From: Cytidiella melzeri
Lineage: Eukaryota; Basidiomycota; Agaricomycetes; Polyporales; Irpicaceae
Length of the DNA: 64,000 bases
NCBI GenBank assembly: GCA_022592445.1
Contig: JABYQR010000087.1
Span: 1-64,000, forward strand
Direction of reading: 5' to 3'
Position 1 is the first letter of the stretch. Each line of letters opens with the position of its first letter. Below are positions 33,477 to 44,289 of this stretch, piece after piece. The position numbers and the translations under genes were made by a program. The notes beneath the pieces were generated by a model that saw nothing but the letters and a program-made list of their open reading frames with translations, had not been told where the DNA came from and made no database searches.

Positions 33477-35654
33477 ATGTCTGAAGTTGAGCCCAAAGAC
33501 GTCTCTCGCCCTGGCACCGCAGGCACCGAGTCCACAGATACAGCGCATGTCCCTGTCGACGGTCAAGGCTCACAGCCAAAAGTCGATGAGAAGGCCGCGA
33601 CGGAAGAGGCACACAGGCCGCCGCTGCTCACTGGAGGCGAGGGAGAGTCTGCCATTCCCGAGGATAGAAAGGTAAGCACTAGCTGGCCATGTTCCCATCC
33701 ACCTGTCTGACGCGCGCAAAGGAAGATGCACTTGAGAACGCAGAGGATGACTGGGTGCATGATTCCCGCAACCCCCGCAACTGGTCGTTTGGCAAAAAAT
33801 GGCGCATGGCTGGTATCGTACGTCTCAGCGTGTTACATGCGACGCGAGCTGCGACTGAGGTTTCGTGTTCATCAAACTCAGGTCTCGCTCTACACTTTCG
33901 TTACGCCTTTGGCATCATCAATGATGGCCCCTGGTCTGCCAGACATCGCAGTGCACTACGCGATCACCAATGAAACGATCATCTCGATGACTTTGAGTAT
34001 TTTCCTCATATCGTTCGCCATTGGACCTCTTTTCCTCGCGCCGCTATCTGAAATTTACGGACGGACATGGGTATGTCCTGCCCTGGATACTCTACTATTT
34101 GTTCATTCTGACATGCTCCTCAGATATTGCACATCAATAATTTATTGTTCTTGGCTTTCAACTTGGCCTGCGCGTATGCGCCGAACACTGGCACATTGAT
34201 TGGAATGCGCTTCCTTTGTGTGTACCTTTTCTCCCTTTCATGCCCTCCGCTTATTCTAACGCGTCAGAAGGTGGCCTCGTCGGAAGTGCTCCCATTGCAT
34301 GCGGTGGTGGCACTATCAGCGACTTGTTCTCAGAAAAGGACCGTGCATCGGCAATGGCAATATACAGCTTAGGTCCTCTGATCGGCCCAGCCATAGGCCC
34401 CATAGCAGGCGGTTTCATCTCAGAAACCGTCGGGTTCAAATGGGTGTTTATCGTCATCTCGGCACTTTGTGGCCTTGCAGCCATCGTCGGTATACCATTC
34501 CTTCGTGAAACGTACGCCCCAGTCATTCGTCTGCGCATCGCAAAGCGCTCGGGGATAGATCCAGAGAAGGCTGCACAGTCTCACCCTCACCTGATTGCAA
34601 ACCATGCCGGCACGTGGCATCTTATTCGTGTGAACTTGGAGAGGCCTTTCATCCTGCTCACTCGCAGCTTTGTCTGCTTCACATTGAGCTTATACATGGC
34701 TTTGTGAGTGAATCCACCCCCCGTCGTAGCTACCGTGGCGCTGACCGTTTGCTCGTAGCATGTATGGATGTTACTACCTCATGTTCACCACCTTCCCGGG
34801 TGAGCCATTTATCCACCTTTTTCGCCGGTTGTTGATGCTCAGACATCAATTACAGGTCTTTTCACGGAGGTGTACGGTTTCTCCGTGGGTATCAGCGGAC
34901 TTTGTTACCTTGGTCTCGGATTTGGATTTCTTCTGGCAACTGTTGTCGGAGCCAGCGTTGCCGACAAGATCTACCACAAGGTAAATCAAAACAATATGTT
35001 ACCCACTTCGAACGCTGTTGATCGTATCTCTGGATTGTTGTCAGCTATCCGCTTCGCGGAACGGTGGTGTGGGTAAACCGGAATACCGTATCCCTGCGCT
35101 GATCTTTGGATCCCTCTTCGTCCCTATCGGCTTGTTGTAAGTGACCACAGATTCGTGCATGTTGCCTGTCTGCTTATCATCGTGAAGCTGGTACGGCTGG
35201 TCTGCTCAGGCGCAGGTACACTGGATCATGCCAATTATCGGATCTGGTATCTTTGGATTCGGGATGATGACGACATTGTGCGTGTTGTGTAATCTGGATG
35301 CGCTTATCGACGCTGACATGTGCTGTCGTGCAGCCTGCCAATCCAGCTCTATCTCGTGGACACCTTCACATATGCCGCCAGCGCACTCGCAGCCGCTTCA
35401 GTGCGTACCGTCGCACACTATTCACCAGACATTTTTTTCTGACAGGACTTTGTTCTGATTGTCGAATATAGGTTTTCCGTTCCACATTGGGCTTCGCATT
35501 CCCTCTGTTCGGCGCGCAGATGTACGAGGCACTTGGAGATGGTGGCGGAAACTCGCTACTTGCGGGTCTCGCGATTGTGCTTGGCATACCTTTCCCCGTC
35601 TGGCTGTGGTTCAAGGGAGAGCAGATACGGAAGAACAGCTCGCTCAGCCGATGA
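33477..35654 (+). CDS. MFS multidrug-type transporter (DHA1-like, 12 TM)
   Basis: Proton-coupled major facilitator exporter of the fungal DHA1 drug/polyamine type. A hydrophilic N-terminus of about 65 residues leads to NAEDDWVHDSRNPRNWSFGKKW, a hallmark of this subfamily. Helices follow in several exons: SLYTFVTPLASSMMAPGLPD, FLISFAIGPLFLAPLSEIYG with motif A-like GRTW, GGTISDLFSEKDRASAMAIY, then motif C GPLIGPAIGPIAGGFISE, and FIVISALCGLAAIVGIPFLR. The second half follows the central loop (NLERPFILLTRS): YYLMFTTFPG, TEVYGFSVGISGLCYLGLG, ALIFGSLFVPIGLLWYGW, QLYLVDTFTYAASALAA, and LAIVLGIPFPVWLWF before KGEQIRKNSSLSR. Substrate cannot be predicted. It is about 480-500 residues with 6-8 introns. 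Confidence 0.85.
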
Positions 35655-36605
35655 CACGACGCTTCCTCACTAGATTACCTATAGATAATGCGAGGAAAGT
35701 TCGAGGTCACCTCGGTACGAGCTACCACAAGTGGCTTCGTCCGCAAGGGCGCTTTCGCGGGGGGATTGATCTCGACGGTGCGCACGATATATGCTGTTTT
35801 CGTAGGACATGACGGTACCTTTGTTTTCTTAACATTATTCGCTTCGATTCTTCACCAATGTTTTCCCTCTCGTTCATCATCTTAATGCTTGGTTCGACTC
35901 ACCACATTCCCTTGCAATACACTATATCCCACTAAGTACACCCACGATGCCACGTTTTGTTTCCGAATGCACAGAATGTGATTGTTCCGTACATACAGGT
36001 CCTTTTACGCCCCCATCATGGAACATGATCACGCAATTGGTTGAAAGGAGTTTACGTACAAGTAATATGAGCTAGGAACACGAGGTCGGGGAGGATGCAG
36101 CACGCTTCAGCACAGCTACTTATCTGTTAAGGATGTCATGTTCTAGCTCCGCTGAAACTCTTTGCAGTCCTGAAGATGGCTGTGACTTATACAGTACTCC
36201 CCTTGATCGCCGGTTAAACACTTTGAATTCGCAAAGACAAAGTACTTATGAGCTCTGAATTTTGCGCGATAGACCGTCAATGTTGATGTGCAAAAAAAGT
36301 ATCATGGCTGGATTCTTGGCATATATATACATAGCGATGATTTATGATGTTGTGAACGCATAAGCAGCAGCGGTTTGAGACGCCACCATGCGCTGATTGA
36401 CCATATCGGCAAATTTTCAATTCTGCCGCCGGCATCTAGGAGTGTCCAGGGTCGTTGCCTCCATGTGAACCAGTCCGATCTGAACGAACGACCAGTAAGC
36501 CAAGATGACTACGAGCTTGGCGATCCCGTAATTGTCACAATGAAATGAATGATACACAACAATCGTTGACAATGACACGTCGTATAAAAAAAAGTAAGGT
36601 GTTCA
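35655..36605. other. Convergent intergenic region, about 950 bp
   Basis: Lies between the 3' ends of the transporter and NSP1. AT-rich in its second half, with A-runs (about 36290 and 36588). No ORF with coding support. Confidence 0.5.
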
Positions 36606-38930
36606 TCATCTGTTGCTCACTCCAAAGCCTCGAGCTCTGCTTGCACCAAGTCCCCCTCCATACACGCTTCCGCTAGACGAGTCTTCTGCCCCAGCGCCCT
36701 TCACCCGCCGCTCGACCTCTGTCACCTTGGAATCTATTTCCTTCACAGCGCCGTCTATCCACTGCAAGCTCTCGAGATGGTTGCTCAGTACTTGAGATAT
36801 CTGCGCCATGGGGTCTTCGCTCGATGCAGATGCACCGTCCGGAGAATTTGACAACTCGTTCACAGCTTCAATCATCTGTGTGAGCGACCCGGACAGGTCG
36901 TCGAGATGTCCATGCAGCTCAGTGGCAAGAACGTAGCTATCATTGCAGTTATTTGAGTACGTATGCGCTAATCATGAAAACGCCAAAAGAACACAAGACG
37001 TACTTTTTGTCCCTCTCAGTGTCTGCTGGACCGGTGTCCAATGCTCGCAGGTTCGCCCCTCCTCCTTGTCCACCGAGAATCTCGTCGGTGACTTTCTCGT
37101 ACGCCTCAAGAGTGGATGATAGATCCTTTTGCTGCTGTTCAATATGATCCAGCGACTGGTCGATAGCTGTCTGCTCGCGCTCAGCCGCTAGGAGTGCTGC
37201 ATACAAAGCAGCGAGCTGGTCGCTCTGTTAGAAAGCTTCAAAGATGAGATACGCATAACTTACGTTGTTGCTGTTCTCAATTAATGCCCGATCCCAGACG
37301 GCAACCTCACTCGCGAACTTGTTGAACTCCCGCACATGGACGTCCAAATCAGAAGTCCATCTATTGACAATTTCCTCGATGGTCTTGCCCCGTAACATAG
37401 ATGGTGGTGGAACGGAGACTGCCACTGATGTTGCTGCCGGTTGTGTCGACGAGGGACCTGTAAGTAACGTGAGTCGATAACGTAATGTTAGACAATCGAG
37501 CTGAACCCACCTAGGGCTGTCTGTGCTGTATAACGCACGAGCACGTAAGGTCACTGCCAAGGAACCCGAGTCGAACACTTACCTGTAGCGGTCGTTGCTG
37601 GTGCATTACTCTTCTCTCCTCCAAGGGAGCCACTACCGAACGAGCTCAGGTTGAGCGCAGCTAAAACAAACGTGCTCAAGTGATTTTTCGATGCAAAGAA
37701 TGCTAGACGTACGTGCAGCAGCAGCTGGTGCTGCTTCTTTTTTCTCTTCAGGCTTGTTTGCATTTGCGTCTTTATTACCCGTCAAGGTGAAGAAACTTGT
37801 CGACGCTGTGACATCATACCATCAAATCGAGCGCAACTGGACGAGAAATCTCTACACTCACAAGAAGCACCTGCCGCCGGAGTAGCAGATGTACCTGTTG
37901 CAGCTGGCGCGTCTGGCTTCTTCCCAAAGAGCCCGCCGCCAAACAGAGATCCACCAGTAGCAGCAGGAGCGGGTGTAGCAGTCGATGGCGCTGCAGCAGC
38001 TGCAGTGTTTACGGCTTCAGCGGGTTTGGGTGGGAGACTAAAGAGACCGGATCCTGTTGTGGGGGCAGCTGCTGGGGTCGCTGCAAAGGTATTTGCTGCT
38101 GGCGTAGTGGCGTTCGGTTGCGTGAAGACTAGGTACATGCAACATGGCGAGTTTTAGATATGAATGCAATGGGAGTAAGCCGATATACGTACAGCTTGTA
38201 CTAGCAGGCTTTGCCTGATCGGTTCCTGCTGGCTTGAATGGTGCAAATCCACTGAATAGGTTAGATGTCGTGGGGGCAGTGGTCGTAGGTGCAGCAGCAG
38301 CAGCGGTTGCAGGTGTGGTGGCAGTGGTCGTCGAATTTGATGTGCCAGTACCAAATATCCCACCACCTGGTGTTCCCGTAGAATTTGTCGCTGTTGAACC
38401 AAACAGACCAGGACCCGTCGCACCCGTAGTTGCGGTTCCAAACAGCCCAGAACCTGTTGCAGGGGTAGAATTCCCACCAAACAACCCCCCTCCTCCCGTT
38501 GTTTGAGAACCTCCGCCACCGAATATGTTTGCTCCTGTGCCACCCGGCGTACTTGAGGTGTTGGCGGCAGTGTTGCTTCCAAAGAGTCCTGTCTGAGGGG
38601 CGCTAGTCGCGTTCCCAAAGATCCCTCCTCCGGTAGACGTTCCTGATGAAGCCGTAGCACTGTTTGCTCCCAGCGTCGTGCCACTGAGGGTAGTTCCGGA
38701 GGTCCCCGCTGGTGTCGACGCGCCAAAAATGCTCGCCGTTGGCTGCTGAGCTGATGGAGAACTGTTGAGTAGCTGTACAGTGCATGTAATACAATCACTG
38801 TACGCGTACCTCCTGCTGTGGCAGAGTTAGTCCCAAAGCCAAAACTTGCAGGGGTTGTACCGCTCCCTGCGATGCCTCCAAATAGATTACCACCCGTGGC
38901 GTTGTTGCCTGTGTTTCCAAGTCCGCTCAT
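36606..38930 (-). CDS. NSP1: FG nucleoporin NSP1 (NUP62)
   Basis: Central-channel nucleoporin that anchors to Nic96/Nup49/Nup57 and to Nup82/Nup159 through coiled coils and forms the permeability barrier with its FG repeats. The start MSGLGNTGNNATGG leads to FG repeats mostly of xLFG/xIFG type (GGIFG, TGLFG, NIFGGG, GGLFGGN, SGLFGT, PGLFGS, NLFSGFAPFKP, SLFGGGLFGKK). The Nsp1-C coiled coil follows: LRGKTIEEIVNRWTSDLDVH, VREFNKFASEVAVWDRALIE, EREQTAIDQSLDHIEQQQKD, and LESLQWIDGAVKEIDSKVTE to FGVSNR. At least six introns split the repeat domain. An upstream in-frame Met at 38948 is possible. Nup82, its partner, lies 5 kb away. Confidence 0.92.
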
Positions 38931-39084
38931 CGCGCGGTGCGTTACCAAAATGCAGAAATGGGGATGGGAGGCGAAGGCGAGGCGCGATTGTGGCCAATGT
39001 TCACAAATGGGCAGCTAACGCGTTCGACAAGCAACGCCAGAATATACCTCTGTACATAATATTTACAAAAGCTAACCTCCCAAT

Positions 39085-39166
39085 GGGGCGGTAGCTCAGT
39101 GGTAGAGCGTAGGACTGCAATGATGCTTTCATCCCGAGGTCGCGTGTTCGACCCACGCCCTCCCCT
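39085..39166 (+). tRNA. tRNA-Cys (anticodon GCA) with a 10-nt intron
   Basis: Cloverleaf read by eye. Acceptor 39085-39091 pairs with 39159-39165 (one C-T mismatch). D arm GCTC/GAGC with the A-box pattern TAGCTCAGTGG. Anticodon loop CTGCAA with GCA, then a 10-nt intron (TGATGCTTTC, 39121-39130) at the canonical position after base 37. The anticodon stem has one A-C mismatch. The T arm is GCGTG/CACGC with loop TTCGACC. T-runs follow at once. The cysteine identity rests on GCA; the two mismatches leave some chance of a degenerate copy. Confidence 0.8.
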
Positions 39167-39167
39167 C

Positions 39168-39171
39168 TTTT
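39168..39171 (+). terminator. RNA polymerase III terminator (T-run)
   Basis: TTTT one base after the tRNA 3' end, with a second TTTT four bases later. Confidence 0.6.
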
Positions 39172-39332
39172 GTTTTCGCTCATTGACGAACAAAGACGAG
39201 ATGCATGAATACATAACACACTGAATTAGTCATTATCAATCACATGAGGAGGCCGTCGTCACTACGTCACGATATCTATCGCTGGATAACACATGAACGT
39301 TCATGGTGAAGGATTTACATACTACTGGACCT

Positions 39333-41380
39333 CTACTCCACACCGGTGTTCATGGTTTTGAGGGGCACTAGATTGTTGTCCGCCGTGATATTGCGTCCCT
39401 TGTGATCTTCGTCATGTTGCGTGAGGCCCTACGCATAGAGTTGAGTATATTGACAGGGTGTGAGTACTGAGAGCAGTCGAGAGATTACGTTTGAGTCATC
39501 CTGAATGATGGTGTTGGTGTAGATATGTACGCGCGTTTCCTCCAGACGAGATGTTAGTAAAGATGAACATGTGCATAACAACAAAGAGATATTCACCCTA
39601 GGACGACTTGTAGAATGAACCTCGAGGTCTCGGCCGTTGAACAGGATGTGCCTTGCATTCAGGCTGTGCAGATATAAGTGACCTAGCCAATATTGCAGGT
39701 AACTTGCCACTTACAGTGCCATCATGATGTTTGCATAAACTGACAACAACAAACAACTATCATGAGATTGACGCGAGGAAACAGAAAATGAACCACGACA
39801 CATACGTTTGCTTCTCATCTCAATAATCCCTGCGAACGCCAGGCTTTCCGGCAATATGTTGAACTAATTCTGTGTCAGCGCCCAACATAGTCGCGACGGT
39901 GAGGAACTTTGATACCATAATGATCACCGCGGCAGAGCAGACGCTGGATGGGGCGAGTAATGAGTGTTGCAAAACAAATCACTGCTGGGTAGACCGTACT
40001 CACATGTTGGCAACCCCGGTATTGAGAATGTAAAACACCAGTTTCTGTACGATATCTTGTGTCCTAGTCACAGGGAACATTAGATCTGTATACTGGCGGA
40101 TCGAGGGCAATGACATTGCTCACTGTTTTACTCTAGTCGTCGCTTGCCTTTTCATCAGAGAGTATACGAGAAAGACAGTAATAGTGGCGTCGGCCACCAA
40201 CTCGATTGCATATGTCGTAGTCAAGATGCCCTGTTGAGTAACAAAAGTTGGTGATCAGTTTTAAGTCCCATTGTGCTATAACGACCCATACGTGTAGCGT
40301 TTCGTGACTGGGAAGCTGGTCCCAAGATACCAATGGTGCTCTACGGGATTATTGTAAGTAAATGGGCTTAAGCATGGAACAAATAGTCAGGCGTACAATA
40401 GCCCAAAGCTCACTGAGGTGGAAGCGCTCATTCATCCAGTGATACATGCGAGAAGCGTATTGTCACATACCAAATCCAAAGCCTACGAAGTGTCGGTGCA
40501 TCAGTAATAGACATGCTTACAGCAAGTGCCTGCACGCACAAAACCGCAAGAATGCGAGGATTGTCTAGTTCTCGTTCATGAGTGAGCGCATGATGAAACT
40601 ACCACAAATACGCACAGGGATAGCCGTCAAGATGATATTCTTATTGCTCACTGTGACAACATGTGAATATCATGTAGGTCGATTGAGCGACCGTGCCTCT
40701 CACCGTGCCAAATACGCCATGCGTATAGTCTACATGCATACGACAACGCTGATTAATCATGGAGGATATGTTACAAAATCGAAATGACCTACAATTGCGC
40801 CATGACTACGATGGCTATCTTTGTACGAAGACATACGTGAGTAAGGCACCTTCCTGTACTCTTCGAGTCAGCGATTTACCTCAAATACAACGGTGGCCTA
40901 GTTTTGCTGTCAGCAAAGCGCAAATGATACCATGGACCTGCTTACGAGTATTCCCCTGTAGTAGACGAGAATTCAGGACAATGTGCATCACACAAGGTAG
41001 AATGACATACCATGACACGCGGTCAATACCATTCTTCTGGTCTCCAAAGTGAGTTACGAGGTAGCCATAGAGAAATACCATGCAGAATATCGTATGACAT
41101 GTCTCTAGTACTCTGTGGAGGACACATATCATTCATGGAGTGCCAGAGGAAGTTTCTTGAGTATACTTGCCCCACTATCGAGACATATACTTTCAAGGCC
41201 GTACTGTCGCCGCCGTAGGTCAGATAGTAATAATATAACTGTGCGATGAATGTCCCAAATAAGCTGCAACAGTGGCCAGTAAGTCATAGTAGTGCGGCAG
41301 CAGTGGCATGTCACTTACATGAACGCGATGCAGACGCACACCAGTAATGGACCTACTGCGACTTCGAAGGAGGTGGTCAT
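39333..41380 (-). CDS. DUF6534 family seven-TM-like membrane protein
   Basis: Member of a multi-copy membrane family of mushroom-forming fungi with no known function. Exon 1 starts MTTSFEVAVGPLLVCVCIAF; an intron joins ILFGTFIAQLYYYYLTYGG, then LKVYVSIVG, then VLETCHTIFCMVFLYGYLVT followed by HFGDQKNGIDRVSW. Later exons give ELVADATITVFLVYSLMKRQ, QDIVQKLVFYILNTGVAN, VCSAAVIIMVSKFLTV, a short ILPESLAFAGIIEM segment and ANIMMALLNARHILFNGRD, the conserved C-terminal NAR motif; a hydrophilic tail ends VPLKTMNTGVE. The order and the LETCHT and LNAR motifs match the family. At least nine exons; the middle joins (40300-40950) were not fully resolved. Confidence 0.75.
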
Positions 41381-43430
41381 TGTATATAGAGTGAGGTCAG
41401 TGAGCGAAAGTTTTCGCTGGTTGATAACAGGAATTGGCGTGCGAGTGAACTGCCGCTGGTCGAGCTACTATGCTGGACGAAGCGCTGACTTGTCTACGAA
41501 CCAAGAAAACAATTGATGCGTCAGTATGCTAGAATGCTACAATCTCATCATAAATAAGCACTTGCCTCCGCTCCCCTCGACTCAAAATCGTGCCTAGAGC
41601 TGCCTTTTCATGCAGCTGCATCTCATATAAAAACTTGGGTGAAAGCACCTTGACCGGCGGCATGTCTCCAGACACTGCCAAATCGTGCTTGAATACAGAG
41701 CATGTGTTTATATCAAGAACAGGTCTAGACACGCGACTGTTCAGTAAGACTTGCTGGAACAATGCAGTAGCAAGAGAAGGAAGATAACGTCTACCTTGCA
41801 GTTAAGCGGGACTCAACCATCGCGACGGGGTGAGACCACGAGCAACCAAATGCCAGAGCATAGTAGACACGAACCTTGTTAGCGCAGGCAGTCCAATCGA
41901 GTAGCTGTCAAAGCGTTCAAATGGATCATTGTTGCAACATTAGTGGCTTGCCAATTTGCAGGCCGACGTGTCCAGCTTTGCGAATCTCCCAAAGGCGTCT
42001 CGAGGTTGTGATTGTCGAGACTGAGACTAGTAGGGAACGTCATCGTAGTGTCAGACTCTGAATACGAAACATGTTCATCATAGCGTCAAGACTGTATCCT
42101 TGGATTTCATGCGGTACACCACGCTGTCGCAACTACTCACGGTCGTCACTGTCGGCATGGCGTTTCCCGATGCCTCGGCACCCACGTCCTGCCAGCAGTC
42201 GTGTGTGTGGCCCTGCATGGGACAAATGAGTGCCATTGTCTGCACATGACATGGGAATAGAAAAAGCTCACGTGGGGCTTGCTATGAGCGACACTATCCA
42301 CGTGCATCTCTACTCGAGTCCCCTTGAGACGAAGGTTTGGAAGATCTTCAGCGTGGTATAACAATCAAACTCATGCAACAACTCCCGAAAATGTCACCGT
42401 ACGGAACTTGGTCTCCCAGCTGGCAGTCCAAATGTACTGACCCTGAGTTCAGGCTGCACGCAGAAAATGAGGAATATTGCAAGTAGAATCCGCCGAGAGA
42501 CATCCATCCATAGGGCCATAATGATAATCGCAGATGCTGACACCATCGTGTTGTCGTGAAGTCGCTTAGAGAGTGGCATAGAGAGAACGGGAGTTAAGAT
42601 TACAGTGGAACTGCGGCTGTCTTCAAATTTCTTGAAGATGTCGCATGCCAAGAATGCTATGCTCAACGAGCCTTCTACATCTGAGTGAGCCGCCAGTTAT
42701 GTATGATAATTGCAGACTCACATAACAAGCCTTCTACATCTGAGTGATAATTGCAGACTCACATAGGTATATTGATCACATTGCCTCAGCGATCAGTGGT
42801 TTTGCAAGAAACCCCATGCAACCATCCACCACGGACCCGTGAAGTTCAGGACGGACCTCGGCATGTTAATCAAGTGCAAACCTGCAAAACCAACAATCAG
42901 ATATACGGCGATTTGTACGTCTTGAGAGCTGACACTCAGGATCTCGCACGACGGCCACTTTAGATTGTGGAACTAGTACCTCTGTACCATACACAGTGCA
43001 TTTGGCGTCGCCAGTGAACGCACAAGCATCATGCTTGTAGGAGGTCGCTTAGTTATGCAATGCGGGACATGTCAAAACCTGGAAGAGATGTTCGACTTGT
43101 GACGCAGTGCGCGTTGCATCAATGCCCGACTCGAAGGTCGCGAGGCAACTTTGAGCTCTATGAGTGTCGGTATCCTGGTGAATTGTATGTATCACTACAA
43201 GAAATATAGTAAGATAGCGGGTTATAAGCAAAAAGATCCAGACAGAGTCAAAACAACGCTTACACTGACATGGCAGTCGGCCGACATTCAAGTTGGACAA
43301 GCGACTCAAATATCAGAGTCCTTCAGGCGCCCAATTACATCACCATTGTGGCGCTCGGCATGCCGGCATGGTACTATACTTGAAGCTCGAACTCGTACCG
43401 ACACTACCGTGTGGCATAATCCTCCTGTGG
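41381..43430. other. Interval without a supported gene; possible membrane-gene remnant
   Basis: Minus-strand ORFs contain membrane-like stretches (SVWIFLLITRYLTIFLVVIH near 43180-43250; RILLAIFLIFC near 42460-42500), suggesting a second, decayed or poorly resolved membrane-protein gene in tandem with the DUF6534 gene. I could not assemble a continuous model. The interval also holds the partial tandem duplication at 42669-42765. Confidence 0.35.
42669..42765. repeat. Partial tandem duplication, 56-bp and 38-bp copies
   Basis: Copy 1 (42669-42724) and copy 2 (42728-42765) share the first 20 and last 18 bases exactly; copy 1 carries 18 extra bases flanked by TGA on both sides. Confidence 0.8.
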
Positions 43431-43918
43431 ATGCAAGCTACGCTCACTGCGTATGAGGTATGCCATCTCGCAGCGACCTTGCTAATACTGCCCTGTACTC
43501 CCAGGTGCAACGCAGAATGATCGAGAGCGGCGAATGGGACAGGTGAACGAGTTTTCATCAATTTGTTCGTCAATCTAAACAAACAACAGACTCTCCGCCA
43601 CTCTCTCTCAACGTCTGGCTGAGTCTGGCTGGGTAGATGATGTCCATCATCGTACCAAAGGTTTGTACGACACGCGTCCCTCCAATTGGAAGGCTGATTT
43701 GGTGCTGCAGAGACCGCCAGGTCAGCCGGGTCACAGCATGAGGCAAAAGCGCGTCAACTCATGGCAGACGTCCGAGACCACGCTGAAGGTAATTCCTCAC
43801 TTTTACGTGCAGTTCTCGCACCTAAAACCACGTTGTTGCAGGTTCTGTGCCCCCTACTGTTCGTCAAGAAATCAAGGCTTTGATACGACAATACCTAGAG
43901 TCACAGATTGACAAGTAG
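43431..43918 (+). CDS. SUS1: SUS1/ENY2, shared subunit of SAGA DUB module and TREX-2
   Basis: Small helical protein linking histone H2B deubiquitination and mRNA export at the nuclear pore. Five exons (43431-43457, 43505-43542, 43590-43660, 43711-43788, 43842-43918) sum to 291 nt and encode 96 residues, the usual size. Sequence landmarks: MQATLTAYEVQRRMIESGEW, DRLSATLSQRLAESGWVDDV, HHRTKE, ARQLMADVRDHAEG, VPPTVRQEIKALIRQYLESQ and IDK. The donor GAG|GTATGC keeps exon 1 in phase with VQRRM. All introns are about 45-55 nt. A Ser/Ala/Gln-rich insert (TARSAGSQHEAK) precedes the third helix. Confidence 0.9.
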
Positions 43919-44289
43919 GAAGGATTACATTGCTTCTGTCTTTCGTGTACAAGACGCCATAAGCAGGACGATTGACATCACATGTACCAAGCGTGCTTTG
44001 ATTCACTGAGGCTGCTTGACCTCTGGCGTTCATTGTGCCTCGACATGCGAACCTAGTACGTCAACTTGGTCTCAGAGTAATAGACTTCCCAATATATGAT
44101 CTTGTGTTCATACTAAGGCGCAGGTGATATCGCTCCTAATTTCGAAATAACGTTGTTGCACGCACGCACAGACAGAACAACGCAACAGGTTCATCGTCGA
44201 ATCTACGATTTGCCATAGCGAATCAAATACAACATTAGTAGGGCAGCTCCAGGCAGTGACAATTCCGAAATGCAACGATAAGCCTTATA
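43919..44289. other. Convergent intergenic region between SUS1 and NUP82
   Basis: No coding potential or repeats noticed. Confidence 0.5.
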
